Assembly: GCF_000003815.2 (NCBI RefSeq)
Contig: NC_049989.1
Location: forward strand, 5,333,245-5,397,244
Direction of reading: 5' to 3'
DNA length: 64,000 bases
DNA from: Branchiostoma floridae
Lineage: Eukaryota; Chordata; Leptocardii; Amphioxiformes; Branchiostomatidae
Positions 48,406 through 61,600 of this stretch are shown in pieces; position 1 is the first letter of the stretch; every line of letters begins with the position of its first letter. A model generated the notes under the pieces. The model ran no database searches and had not been told where the DNA came from. It worked only from the letters and a program-made list of their open reading frames with translations. The position numbers and the translations under genes are program-made.

Positions 48406-51400
48406 ATGACTCCGGTTGGCAATGGATGGTTCTGTAGGAGTCTCAGCGTTCTGCTGTTCGTCTGTTTGGTGAGAGTGGCGTCCGAAGGTATGTATACATG
48501 TATATTGCCTCTTCTCAGATACAAGACAGGGTTTCAGTCGTGAGATTTTTACTCTTCCGGATGTTAAGTAACCAACAAGTTAAGTGCATGTGGTTTTCGG
48601 ATAGAACAAGGACGTTATATAAGTGATCCATGAGCTTTGTAAAAGTTACTAGAAGTACCAGAATATGATCTCTAATTCATCTAGCAGTGTTTGTATGTCG
48701 TACCAATTAATTATAAAATAAAATCTCGACTTTACATTGACCATACGCGTCATCACCACTCAGTACATCGTACTTGATCACTGCTAAAGTGCCAGACGAA
48801 ACGTTTCGCTGTAACGACTTAAAATCCGTACAATATACAGTGTTCCGCACGTACAATTTTATTATTATATTATCTAATCACCATAAGAATATGTAATGAA
48901 CAGATAGGTTTACTTTGTTGTGTAGATCAGCTCGAAGGATTTTCACGTGGTTAACTTTTTATACTTGATCAAATTAACGCGCAGTTTTTGCTCAGGTCAC
49001 ATCGCAACACATCTTAACTTATTTAATACTTTCATTTCCTACTTGTTGCTTGCTTGCCATGTGGGCGCAATAACTATCGCACAATAGACAGGCTAGTGGA
49101 TACACTAGTTCCTATTAGACTCCGGATCGCTGGAAAAATCGTAGAAATGGAACAAATAGAGGAGTAAGCCGGCCAGAGGAATATAACCGGCCAGGGAACA
49201 GCACGCGATCTACGGAGTCCTAGGATCGCGAGCTGTTCCCTGGCCGGTTATATTCCTCTCTATTTGTTCCATTTCTACGATTTTCCAGCGATCCGGAGTC
49301 TGGTAGAGACTATGGATACACGGTGGACACGACATCTTAACTTCAAGCAGACGTTAGGAGGGAGATCATTTCCGACCGTTCCGTTTTGCTGACTGGACAT
49401 GTTCTGCGTTAAAATTCGTTAAATATATTGTCTATACTAGTTTTGATTCACAAAGTATACATATACTCATGAATGATAAAACTATGTACATTCTAACGAG
49501 GACGCCAAAATTTACAATCTCTCAGATTTAGATGAGGAAGACAATCCAGAAAGCCTGCGGCGAATCAGGGCGAGTATATTTTTCCGACCAGCCGGAGAGA
49601 CAAACGAGACAGAGCGGACCGACAGCGAGGATAGACTTAAGCAGGCTGCTGACATCCGCGGAAGGGCGAGCGAGAGGAAGGTGCTTGGGGTGTTCGGTGA
49701 GATAAATATTGAATATATTATTAACTTTTGCTTCAAGTGAAGTATGCTATTTCTAAAATGAATGTCTGTAGCCTGGTCCCTGGTCGAATGACTTTCCGCC
49801 ACTAATCAGCCAATTGCACGTTTGGATCGAAGGAAAAATCAACTAGAGAAAACTTTGGTCGGCATGCTCAACCTTAATAGTTGCCAACGCTATTGGTGTA
49901 ACCTTAGCCATACGCCTACGTTTTCAGGCATTTCGTTGACGTCATATGAATGATTCTAATTTGAATATTCGGCGACCATATTGGAGTACAGCGGCAGCAC
50001 GTTGGTGCGTGTACCAAACGCACAATGTACTCTAACTAACGTTATTTGCGTCAAGTAAACATGTATCGCCCACCCAGCCCGGGAGTACAGGTGCGGGGAG
50101 GGGGAGACCGTCCCCCAACTCTGGATCTGTGACGGGACGGAGGACTGCCGCGATGGACGGGACGAGGACGAATGTGTCGGTGAGCTAAGATCATCTCTGT
50201 GTGTGACTGTGGCTGTGCCTTCCATTGGAAACTGAGCAAAACGTTTATTAAAGCCATGTCCGGATCCGTTTACGTAACATCAATCTGCTATCAGTGATAT
50301 GCAAAGGCCCACACATAGAATAGAATCGGTCTGTATCTAGTCTTTTTCCTAAAGATTTATTATTATTAAAACGCGTCGGAATGTATGACAAGATTACAAG
50401 ACAACACATTCAACCACGTAGCTACATTCGTGTCGTGTTAGGTTTAGAGCCATTTATGCTGCCACGTTCTAATACTGCCATTCAAATTGATATGTGGTTG
50501 TGTTTTCCTGTTTCCATGAGCGCACAGACCGTTGTGGCTCCTTGGGATACCCAGACATTGGCTGTGAATGCGACATCGGCAACTGCGCCGCCCAGCGGCC
50601 TTCCCCTCTCTGCAGGTGCCCGGCTGGTCAGTGTAGGGCGAGGATACCGAGCAAGTGCGATGGTAACATACCATTTGTTTATCTTACTAGTTAAGGTATC
50701 CCAACTCTCTATCGGGGCCAAGATAAAGATAAAGCGAAAAACGTAATCGTCTTATGTACTTAATTCTCTACCTTAATTTGACGCTCCATTCCATTACGCT
50801 GACGCTTTTTCTGATTGGTCATTTGTGTAAACATAAACATAAGCATGCACTAATCTTAATCTAATTTTTTTCAGATGCTCCGATCTATCCAGCACCACCT
50901 TTCAACCCCTTCCTGTTGGCATCCAGACATCGCGCACCAACAGTCGGTACTGTATCCTCTATAGGACATTGTTATGTACATGTATGAATAATGTGATCAT
51001 AACGTAAGGACACCATTGAATGATGTGTATTTGGCAGACCTGCACTCCAATTAAGCAGAGGTTAGGCTCCGACTGTTTTTTTCCCGTTTTGTAGGCCAGA
51101 CATAAGGAAAACGGTGCAAAATAGAAAACCCGATAAAAATGCCTAAAAACGGTGCCTACCCGGCTGCATGGCGAGTACTGACCCTCTTCCTCCCCAGAGT
51201 GCAATACCCCTATGGACCTGGCCTTTGTGATAGACGGCTCGGCCAGTGTGGGGCCGCTGCAGTTCGAGAAGTCCAAGAAGTTCGTGCGGGACATGGTGGA
51301 CGGGTTCGACATCGGTTCTGCGCAGACTCGGGTGGGCGTGGTGCAGTTCGCCTGGATGGTGCAGGCCGAGTTTAACCTGGGGGACTACCTGGACGGCACA

Positions 51401-54400
51401 GACCTCAGGAACGCCATAGGTACACATATCTAATCGTTAACGTTGATCTCGCTGCCCTAAGCTTGTATTGCGCAACACGCAAGCAGCTGCCCTAGCAAAC
51501 TGGTCGGCACAATGCATCCCTCTTTGGTTCTATGTCCTCCTTAGCAGGCTATAAGAGTCAGTTTTCTTTCTTACTGCATATCAGGTCTATTGAACTCGAT
51601 GTCTTGTCACTAGCTTGGACATGTAGAGCAGTAGAAATTGTATGGCAAAAGAAAAAAAAACTGACTCGCACAACTACTGACTAAACTGAGGGCCTTCGTT
51701 TCCGGCTGTACTTGTTGCGACCTTGGTGCTGAAGCGCCATCATTCGCATCCAAAACTATTAGTTTCTTTCTCCTTATCGCAAAAACACTATTGCAACAGG
51801 GCTCTTTCCGACGTTATGTTCCCTTTGCTGATTGTAACTGTCACAACTGTGTTTTCATTTTTGGAAAGTTTTGAAGTTTTTTTTAAATTATTTTTTCGCC
51901 CTCAAGCTTTTGAATGTTTATGTTGTAATTTCTGTGTGGCGTTTGTATGTAATCAGCTAGAATCCGCTACATGGACGGCCCTGGGACAGAGATCGGCAAA
52001 GCCCTGGTGTTCACGAAGAGACGGCTGTTCTCGGAGCTGTACGGGGCCCGTCCGGAAACACAGGATGTTCCCCGGATAGTCATCCTCATTACGGACGGCA
52101 GGAGCTCACCAGAGTCACAGGTCAACCCTTTGGAACAACTTTTATGTTATACATACAAATTTATATAAGTATCAAGAAAGATGACGGATATTATCTGAAA
52201 CGTTTGACCTCATATTCAGTTGCTTGAGTAACAGCTTTTTGGACTATCTTTTTACGCTTGGGTCCCATTTCCGAAAATGTATAGCCGGGTCCCATTTCCG
52301 AAATGTATAGCTGTTGACCTAAAAATCTTAACTTCCGTTTCTACACACAATATGCGATAGTTCGTATGTAACGTTATCTTCTTTTATTGGGATGAACATT
52401 TTTTGTATTGCAACATATAGGTACATAACATGATGGTGACGCAATCACGCATATCAGTTATAACAAAAGTATTTTCAAGTAAATCCACATAACGAAATCA
52501 TAGAATATTGATAACTGTATCACAGTAATATGAGATTTCACCATTTCGTTGATAAAAAAAACACATTTTGCCATGTACATAGATCTCCGTGTGGTCAGCC
52601 GCTCATGAGCTCCACACGGCCGGGGTGGTGGTGTACGCGGTGGGGGTGGGGGAAGCCGTGGACGAGGCTGAGCTGGAGACCGCCGCCAGCGACAGCTCCA
52701 AGGTGTACCACGTCACGGACTTCGACTCGCTCATGATGCTATCACTGCAAGACTCCATACAGCAGAGCGTTTGTCTCGGTGAGACCAACAGTTATCAGAG
52801 TTATCAACCCAGAATTGATGTGTTAAAAATGTTTTCCCTAGATCTATCATCTATCTATCAATGCAAGTGCTGCAAGAGAATCTAAGGTATCATGTAGTGG
52901 AACCACTACCACCAAGCATAGCATATCCTCACTAGATAGTTTAAAACAACGCTTAACTGGTAGATGTACAAAGGTTAGGTGTGACAGGTCGTTCTGTGTA
53001 AGATAACCATCTGCTGCCTCACCCTGTACCTGCAGAGATGTGTTACACCAAAGGCCAGGTACACTGGCTATGTAGATACAAATTACATAGATACAAATAA
53101 ATACAAATACAGATCAAGTCTTTTATCCTTCCTAGTGAATGATGACATTGTTTTGCATTTTCAGTATATCTAAAATTATGAAATTTGAGTATTTTGTATT
53201 GTAACTTTGTTTTCTGTTTAGTAAAGGGCCATAGTCTATATAGACTGACTATTAGTAGCAGTAGCATGTTCTGTCAGAAGGCGATTACCTCTGATCTGGT
53301 GAAGTCTGCAATCTTTAATTACCTTCTTCCCAATGTTGTCCCAGGCGGCGCTAACGTGACGGTGACGTGCACGTCCTACCACATGCAGGTGGACTTGTCC
53401 CGCGTGCAGCTGCCTCAGCTGGAGGCGAGGCGCATGCGCCTGATAGACCCATCCTGCAGGGCGACCAGTAACACCACTCACGTGACCCTGTGGACGTACC
53501 TGGATGGTTGCGGCACCAGTAGAACAGTCAGTTGGCCGTTGGGCCCTTGTTTGCTACCTTCATCAAGACAGTGCTAGTTATATTTTTGGTAGCGTGTTTG
53601 TGGTTGGGTTTGGTAGTTAGATATAAAGAGTTAGGTTTTGGGCCCCCTGGCGGCCTACTTTGGTACGGGAATTTTCAGGCTTCATATGTCGTGTACTGTA
53701 CATGCTGATGGTCACACTTTTTGGATGGTAGATAGCTTTTTGAAGCAGTATCATAGCAATGCTTACACTGTGATCAAACTTATCGACATATACATTTCCA
53801 TCAACTTTTCACAGGAAACGGATGACTCTATCGTGTACATCAACACAATTGTTGAGGACCTGGACCTTGTGCAGGCACCCACGGGTGGGAATCCCGCTCA
53901 GCAGTGCGGACTGCAGGTCAAGTTCACCTGCCGCATGGCCCGGACGGGAACTGTCGCCACGACTGGAGCCTTCAACGCCATCACCGAGCCAGAAAGGTAC
54001 GTTAAATGTTGCTGACAGATAAGCAAATATACAAAAGCAGGGGTCTCCTCTCTCAGCACTGGAACACCAGTGCTGAAGTGGTCGTCAGCACTAGAAGTCC
54101 AGTGAAAAACAACTTCACACTCTTCAGCCAGAACTGCCCAACTAGTCGGGAAGATAGTAAAAATGGCCAGCTCTTCTGACAAGGACAGATAATACTGTAG
54201 TTAAATACTACAACTACATGTTACAGAATATATCTATCACCTTAGCTAGGTAAAACATATTTCAGAAACATAAGAAATTGTCGCAGATTTTCAGAGCTTC
54301 TATGTCGCTTGATTCCTGAGACGATGCTCACAGTTCAAATTGAACTTTCAGAGAGCTTCAAAATCATTATTATAATGATTTTGAAGCTCTCTGAAAGTTT

Positions 54401-55260
54401 TCTGTTCTTATCAAGTGGGGGCTTTGTTTTTGACACAGATTCTACAGCACTGGACATGGGCATTTCCACTTGACGATGACGTTCTACGCAGACTTGGACT
54501 ACCAGGTTCCGGCGCCCGAGCCGCTGAGTGTGCGGGTGTGTGACATGGTGTACGTACAGATCCAGCTGTACTCTGCCGACCCTGACCTGCGGGTGTTCGC
54601 TCTGGACTGCTGGGCAACACCGACAGCTGCGGACACCGCCGGGCCACTGCTGTATGACATCATCAAGAATGGGTATGTCACTCTTTACCATCTATTCTCA
54701 AAATTCCAACAAAAAATTAACAGCAATCATGCCTGTCCCATTCACCAATCAGAAGTCTAGCTGGGGGATAGTAGTGGCTGCAATTTCCCTTGAAGGGAGT
54801 GAGCCGTAAGAAATATCCTGTCCAACAGAGTTTGATCAATCAATGAGAAAGAAGTTGCCATGTAATGCAGTAACAGCTTAACCTTCATATTATAACAAGT
54901 GCACCAGACCTAAAACTGGGGACAAGCTCTTTGACATATACAAGCATATTGTACAGCTTGTAATTAATATGTAGCAAAAAATATCTTCCTTCTAGCTGTG
55001 GCGTGGATCCTACATTCCAGCCTGTCACCTCTGACGTCCCGTCAGCCCAACGGTTCGGGTTCCAGGCCTTCAAGTTTGCCGGTGTGTCGTCAGGGTCGGT
55101 GGTGCTACGCTGTCAGGTGCTGGTGTGCGTGGCGTCAGACAAGGACTCCAGATGTGCACAGGGATGTGACCATGTCAGTCGCAGAGAAGCAAGGAGTGAT
55201 GTCAGCTCTCAGGGCATCCCATTGGTCCATGGACCCATTGAGTTAATCAAAGACGACTGA
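48406..55260 (+). CDS. Secreted LDLa-like / VWA / ZP domain protein
   Basis: I infer twelve exons: 48406-48487, 49526-49696, 50078-50179, 50528-50662, 50875-50946, 51198-51419, 51957-52120, 52583-52778, 53345-53526, 53815-53996, 54439-54672 and 54996-55260. They sum to 2007 nt, or 668 aa, with consistent phases. Residues 1-26 are a signal peptide (SLSVLLFVCLVRVAS). A charged segment follows. Next is an LDLa-like module (LWICDGTEDCRDGRDEDEC) lacking two cysteines, then a cysteine-rich EGF-like exon. The VWA domain has the MIDAS motif DGSAS and ITDGRSSPES, and ends VYAVGVGEAVD. The C-terminal third is a ZP module (NVTVTCTSYHMQVDLS, LDGCGTS, then RFYSTGHGHFHLTMTFYADL with VRVCDMVYVQIQLYS). There is no C-terminal membrane segment or GPI signal. 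The SRREAR site near the end could be a cleavage site. The VWA plus ZP combination suggests an extracellular matrix or mucosal filament protein. I cannot name an orthologue. Confidence 0.88.
49118..49301. mobile_element. Long near-perfect palindrome (MITE)
   Basis: Left arm AGACTCCGGATCGCTGG...GGAACAAATAGAGGA pairs with the right arm ...CCAGCGATCCGGAGTCT. The inner part GGAATATAACCGGCCAGGGA pairs with TCCCTGGCCGGTTATATTCC. The loop is only a few tens of bases. It sits in intron 1 of the VWA-ZP gene. Confidence 0.9.
54343..54399. repeat. Perfect 28-bp inverted repeat with 1-nt spacer
   Basis: AACTTTCAGAGAGCTTCAAA continuing to ATCATTAT is exactly mirrored around one T at 54371. It lies 39 bp before the exon at 54439. 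Confidence 0.95.
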
Positions 55261-55355
55261 AGACTGCAACAAAGCTGCTATAACTTCTAACAATGTCTTC
55301 AACATACATCTATTGAGGAGCATCTATTGCTATCAATAATTCATAAAAGTATAGA

Positions 55356-55361
55356 AATAAA
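55356..55361 (+). terminator. Polyadenylation signal of VWA-ZP gene
   Basis: AATAAA about 95 bp after the stop TGA at 55258-55260. The next gene, DDX55, converges and its stop is about 300 bp further on. Confidence 0.65.
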
Positions 55362-55657
55362 ATAATATGAGATGAAATTGCTTTGCTTTGACTTTTTTAT
55401 ATTAACATTGATGTACTCATAAAGACAATAGATTTTTTATCTGAATTATAATCTACAGGCAGTATGCAAGATGTAAATTTACTTATGAAAATATGCTACA
55501 AGTAATTTTTCTTCAGTCTTGTTGGGATTTATCAGTCACACACATCAGTATACAATTGTGGTCATGATGAAATGCTTTAAACAGCAGTTTTAATATGGCA
55601 TTTCTTTACTATGTAAGAAGAATGGCTTTTCTGTGAGGTTGAGTTTCCAGGGCCTTT

Positions 55658-58600
55658 TTATCTGAATCCTTTAAGATGATCAACCTTCCACATCATCTTC
55701 ACTCTCTCCTGCACTCCCCTCCCCCAGCAAAGCTCTTTGTCACAGCTGTCTGCAGTGATCTGGACACAAAACAAGGAATCAGTACTTCACATGGGAAACC
55801 TTCCAAAAAGACTACAATCTATTGTAGACTGCTGTCAACTATCTCCTTAATATGAACAGAAATTCCAGTATCATTGAAGAAAACATACCTTTTCCCATGA
55901 TATTGAAAACTACAACTACTAAACTACAGTACCTTATGATCAACATCAATGATACATGAACAACTATCACCCAAGCCATGGTTCTAACACTAGTAACAGC
56001 CATAAATTTATCAAATCTCATCACACTAACCTTTCCCTTCTTCAGCTTCTTTAATAACCTTGTATCTCGTGCCAACTCAGCCAAGTCATCCTCCTTTTCT
56101 TTGAATGTCTAAATCAACAAAGTTGGAAAAAAAGGGTACAACAATTACCAAATGCTACATTCAAGAAAGTTAGCAACTGTCAAATCTGTACCTTCACATT
56201 TTTATCTTTCTGGCAAATCCTTTTTATAAACATACTGGTGCATTTTTTTTCAAATTACACAGACAGGAGCAAACCAATTCCACTGCTTCCTTATGCTTAC
56301 CTGTTCTACCTTTCTTTTCCCAGCCATTTCTTTTCTCATTCTTCTGTCCTGCTTTCTTCCTTTTGCTTCTTTTTGATCAGACCAGGATGACTATGAAGAC
56401 AAGAAAATTATTATCAAGACGTTTTCAAATGCATTAAACTTTGTTGCACAGCACAAGTACATGTAGAATGTTTCTTGCTAAAGGTAGGTCGACACAGAAG
56501 ATGCTGTATTAAGAACACCCACCTTTGGTTTGAATTTCTTCTTCTTGTCATCAGTGACACCTTCTCTGAGCCTTTGTTGCCTTAACTTCTCCCTTTGCTT
56601 GTCTCTGTGAAAATAGAATTCAAAAGAAAGTTAATCTTATTCCAAATCTGTACACTACAAGATGGTAGCCCCAACTGCTGATATCAGTCAAGTCATACCT
56701 GTGACAGATGACAATCATTATGTGCACATTCATGCCTAAATAGCTGATTGCAAGATGAGACACAGAAATAGAAATATAAAATGTCATTCTTACTTGTATG
56801 GAATGGTGCTGATGTCAACATCTGCAGCAATGAATTCTGGGAACTGTTGGCCCCTTAGCTCAGGCATGCTGGGAATTTTCAACAGCCCAAATCCTCGGGC
56901 TAAACTGGGGATGTGGAGATCTGGGTAACAACACATTATTGCACTGATCACTTTTAGAATTGAAAGACAATAGAAATTCAGAAAATACTGCTGCTGTTAT
57001 GACAGGAAAGTAGTCTTATTCTTTGACATGTGACAACAAACAACGTATGAGAAGAACAGTTACTCAAGCAAGTGGATATGATTTTGGAAATGGTCGGACA
57101 TCTCAGATAACATTTAGAAACGGTCATACATTATACTGACACGTCTGCCCGTTTCCAAAATCATATCCAGTTGCTTTCGACTTAAGTAACTGCTTTTTGG
57201 GGTATTTTATTACTTGGATGTCTAACATGCATCAATGTAACTTACAATACACATTCAGTAAACAACAAGCTGAAATACATGTAGAAGAGGTTTAAAAGGA
57301 TCGTCTACTATAACACAAGAAAAATAGATGTCTTACCCTTGTACCTGAAGATAAGGCTGCACTCGTGTTTGCGGTAAAACTGGACAAAGGACACGAATGC
57401 CCGCATGGCCTTCTCATACATGGCCCTGGAGCATGGCAAAGTTGAAATGTCACGTTTGAACTTCAATGGTAAACAATCAAATCTAAGAATACAGCAAAAA
57501 CACAAACTCTCTACATTTGACATGTATGTTTATGTTTTGTTCTTAAGAGAGCACATCAATATGTGATATGTAACGCTTGAGAAATAATTTCTCACCTGTC
57601 CTTTAAGGCCATTTTCCTGAGTTTCGGCAGCACATCTTTTACCTCATAACCAGGTCTGTACTGTGTCAGGGTAACCTTCATGCAGGCCAGAAAATAAAGG
57701 GTAGTATATACATAAAGGCCATGTTAGAAAACACCGGAGAAAATATCCTGTTAAGAATCAAACAATGACAGAGAAGAAATTTCCTTGGAACAATTTCTAT
57801 TGAAAACATTATTACAGCTCACCTTTTGGTTGATAGCTATAAACTCTATATAAGTGTCCTCCTCTGGCAGTAGGAACACCACAGCACTGCCCTCCCGACC
57901 CATCCTGGCTGTACGCCCACTCCGATGTACAAAGGCACTGCCAGGAATAAAAGGAAGATTTTATTTTTCAGATAAAACTTATTCATAGTGCCTTGAGGCC
58001 CTTCTATACTCACAGCCAAAAACAGGAAACAAGCGAATTGTTTTTTTAACAAATGTGTCTACTTATATCTATCTAATACTGTAATGTTATAAATTTCATT
58101 CCCAACACAGAATTTTGGAATCTATACATGGGATATCATCTTTATACACAAGAACACACCTTATATGATGTGTCCTATCAATGTGCTAATAATAAGCAGG
58201 CTGCCTGTGTTTATTTCATGTAATCAGTTAAATCTTCCTCACCTTGCATTACTTGGTGGATCGAACTGTAGAACCCAGTTGACCTCTGGGATATCCACCC
58301 CTCTGGCCATGACATCAGTACACACCAGAACACCGCTGTACATGTACAACAACAGGATTCAACATCAGTGGAAGGTTCTCTATCCTCATACAAAATGTGC
58401 AACAGACTTTCAATACAAATTGTACTGTTTCCGTTGCTGGACCAAAAGTGCAAATTTCTCAAAGGTGAATTTGTGACTTTGATCTGTCCTACAAACATGC
58501 TATTTCCATCCTTTATTTTAGACAAACAAACTACTATAACTGTTACAGTGAAACAAAAGTAATCATCACTCCTGATGTCAGAAACCATAAAGTTGGCAAA

Positions 58601-61600
58601 CATACCTTTCTGCCTGTCTGAACTGTGCAAAGATCTTGTTCCTCTTCTGCTTCATTTTCCCATGGATGGACATAACTCTTGTGTTCTTTAGAAGTCTGAA
58701 ACCAGACAGCAGGACAGAAATCATGAACTAAAGTCATTATCATTCCATAGATGTGCTATAGTATAAGTACTTTATTGGTCTTTTCATCCTACAATTTTTG
58801 AGCAAGCTTTGGTAGAACTAACCACCACCAAGCCTTTTTGATAACAAGACAGCTGACCCCTGTGCAACACATACATGACTATCCCAGTTTTGACTTAGTT
58901 TACGATGGTAAGATCATACAACAAATGTGACCTACACACATACACATGCATGCACGCACACAAACACACACACACACACACAGGTATATATAATGTAAAA
59001 ATAAACACCAACATGCAAGAGAGAGTCACTTGAAGAGTAAACTTGACTTACTCTCTGAGAGCGCTGGAGAAGTAGTCTACCCCTGCACAGGTGCTGAAGA
59101 ACACCATGTGCTTCTCGTTGCCATGGGAACGAAGGAAGGCTACCAAATGGTTGAACTTCTCATCACTCCTGCACATCTGGTAGGTACAAAATAGAACTGT
59201 GTTACAAGCTTAAAATTCTCTTGCAGTAAATACTTTAAAAGTGATGCAAAGAGAACAAACACATGAAATTTACATTGCTACATACTAGTAGCATCTTTTA
59301 TCATTCTTCTATTGAATTACTTAAAATACATGTACCACTTTAGTTACCATGTAAAGGTTGTCTAATGAAGCTGGTGTTCTTTGTTGTACCTGAAAGAAAA
59401 AAAAAAAAACATATACATTGTACAATAATGAAATTTATCTGCAAGTACATTCAAGAAGGCTAATTGCAAAAATTAATGAGTGGGAGAATTGCTAAAGGCA
59501 GGGAGTACAGCTTTCTACACTAATGTTATTTGCAACAGAATTAACAGTTTGAAATAAAAAAGAAGGTATGTGTCAAATATGGCAAGAAATAATGCTTTAG
59601 GCACATTTACAATTACATAAAAACTATGTGATTGACAGGATATTTACATTTTCTGCTACGTTTTTCTCCTTGACAGTGATTCTGACTGGGTTTCTGAGGC
59701 CCGCCCTGACCAAAGCTTCCACCTCTTTAGTCTGTGTGGCTGAAAACAGACCTGTCCTGCGCTGTTTGGGCAGATACGACAGGATGGTGTTGATGCTGAA
59801 ACAACACAACAAACATGCCTGGTTAGCTCATCATGACTAATTCATCAAACTGCAACTTTAAAAGGCAGAGAAATGCTTTCCCGAGAAAGCATTTGAGCCA
59901 ATAAGATTAACACTAGTTCACCTTTATCTGCAGAGTAACCTATATCCGTTGTAAACATGGTATTTAGGGATATCACATCGATGAATGGTGGTTTCAAAGT
60001 ACTGTAAATGCAGAAATGTTCGCGGTGGATTAATGTTCGCGGTTTTCGCGGCGGCTGCTTCACCGCGAATTTAAAGCCACCGCGAATATTTTTCCATAAC
60101 ACTAAGAGATAATTAAATCCCCGCGAACTTAAATGCATTTACAGTACATTTTTTTCAAAATGTTGCAGTTTGAAACCATTGTCCATCAACTTGATATCCC
60201 CAAATTCCCTAGTTTTAGATACCTTGGATAAAGGCTGCCCTGTAAATAAAGGTTAACTAGCATTATATATTCAAAGTCATGAGTCATGATAAGTATTTTC
60301 ATTTCAAACTCATGTCAAAGTTTTTCGATAACACAACAAGAAAAGCTCTACAAAGTACGAATACAATGTTGTTTGTATATCATTAATCGTAGCAAAATGA
60401 TCTAAAACGATAGAAATGTCTGTTTTATCTCTTTTAGAACATGTAATATACATGTACTAGTAGCAAAGTACATATAAACAAACTAGCATTTCCTACCTCA
60501 TCTCAAACCCCATGTCCAGTAGTCTATCTGCTTCGTCCAGAACTAGCACTTCCTACACAAGAAACAAGTTATGTCAAGGATATACAAATATATCAAGGAA
60601 AATGAAAACAGCAATGAAAGGAAATAAGTGGATTTTGCAACATTCTACATGTGTACATGAACTAGATGCAACATTCAGCAAAACAAATCTGAATTTGTAT
60701 ATGGAAGTGTTATCATGCTTTGCAGATGAATCCTACCAAAGACTTAAGGTGTCCTGCCAGGTTTAAGCCGTCTTCTTTCCTGCGAAGGATGTCTTCTAGT
60801 CTTCCAGGTGTGCACACTATGATGTTGGCCCTGGAACAGGTGTTCAACCATGTCCATTAAAGTACATGTATTAGAATATCAATTTGTGTTTATAGGTTGG
60901 GGAAACTGAGAAATACGGAATTCATAATGTTTAGACCACAATTTAATCAACCTGGATTTCATAAGTAATGCTTACTTCAAGCTAACAAGTGTGTCCCCTG
61001 ATATACTGAAACATACTCCCTCACTGAAAAATAAAACATTGATATACATGATAGCCAGATCTATCCTACCCATTTTCTTGGTATTTCTTGATGTCTGCCA
61101 CAGGATTTCCTCCTCCAATCAGAAGAAGTTGACTGGAAGAACAATGTATAAGAAAAAGTTTGTCCATAATTCCCTAAATAGCCCCCGCTCCATTAGTTTA
61201 AGTAGCTTCGTATAAGGAAATTTATTCTTTTCAGGACTCAGAAAAATAAAAAAAATTTACTCAGTAAGACATCAGAACATGACATGATACAAACCTCAGC
61301 TGTGGAAGTCTTTTTGTGAAGGCTGATATCACCTCATCTATCTGCAGAGCCAGTTCTCTGGTGGGTGTGATGATTAAAGCTCCTACCTGGAATATGTCCA
61401 AGAAGATTATAAAATCAAAAAGGATATTCTGAATCTCTGCAAATGATAGATAGGAACAAACACCTTGGACATGCAAAATGCTATGTCTGACTTGAAAATG
61501 TCACATATAAGGCCCACATTTGTTTAAAAAAAAAGGAGTATACTAGCATCATCACTGCATGTTTGGACACATTTGCAGTGTTTTAAGTCAAGTTCACAGA

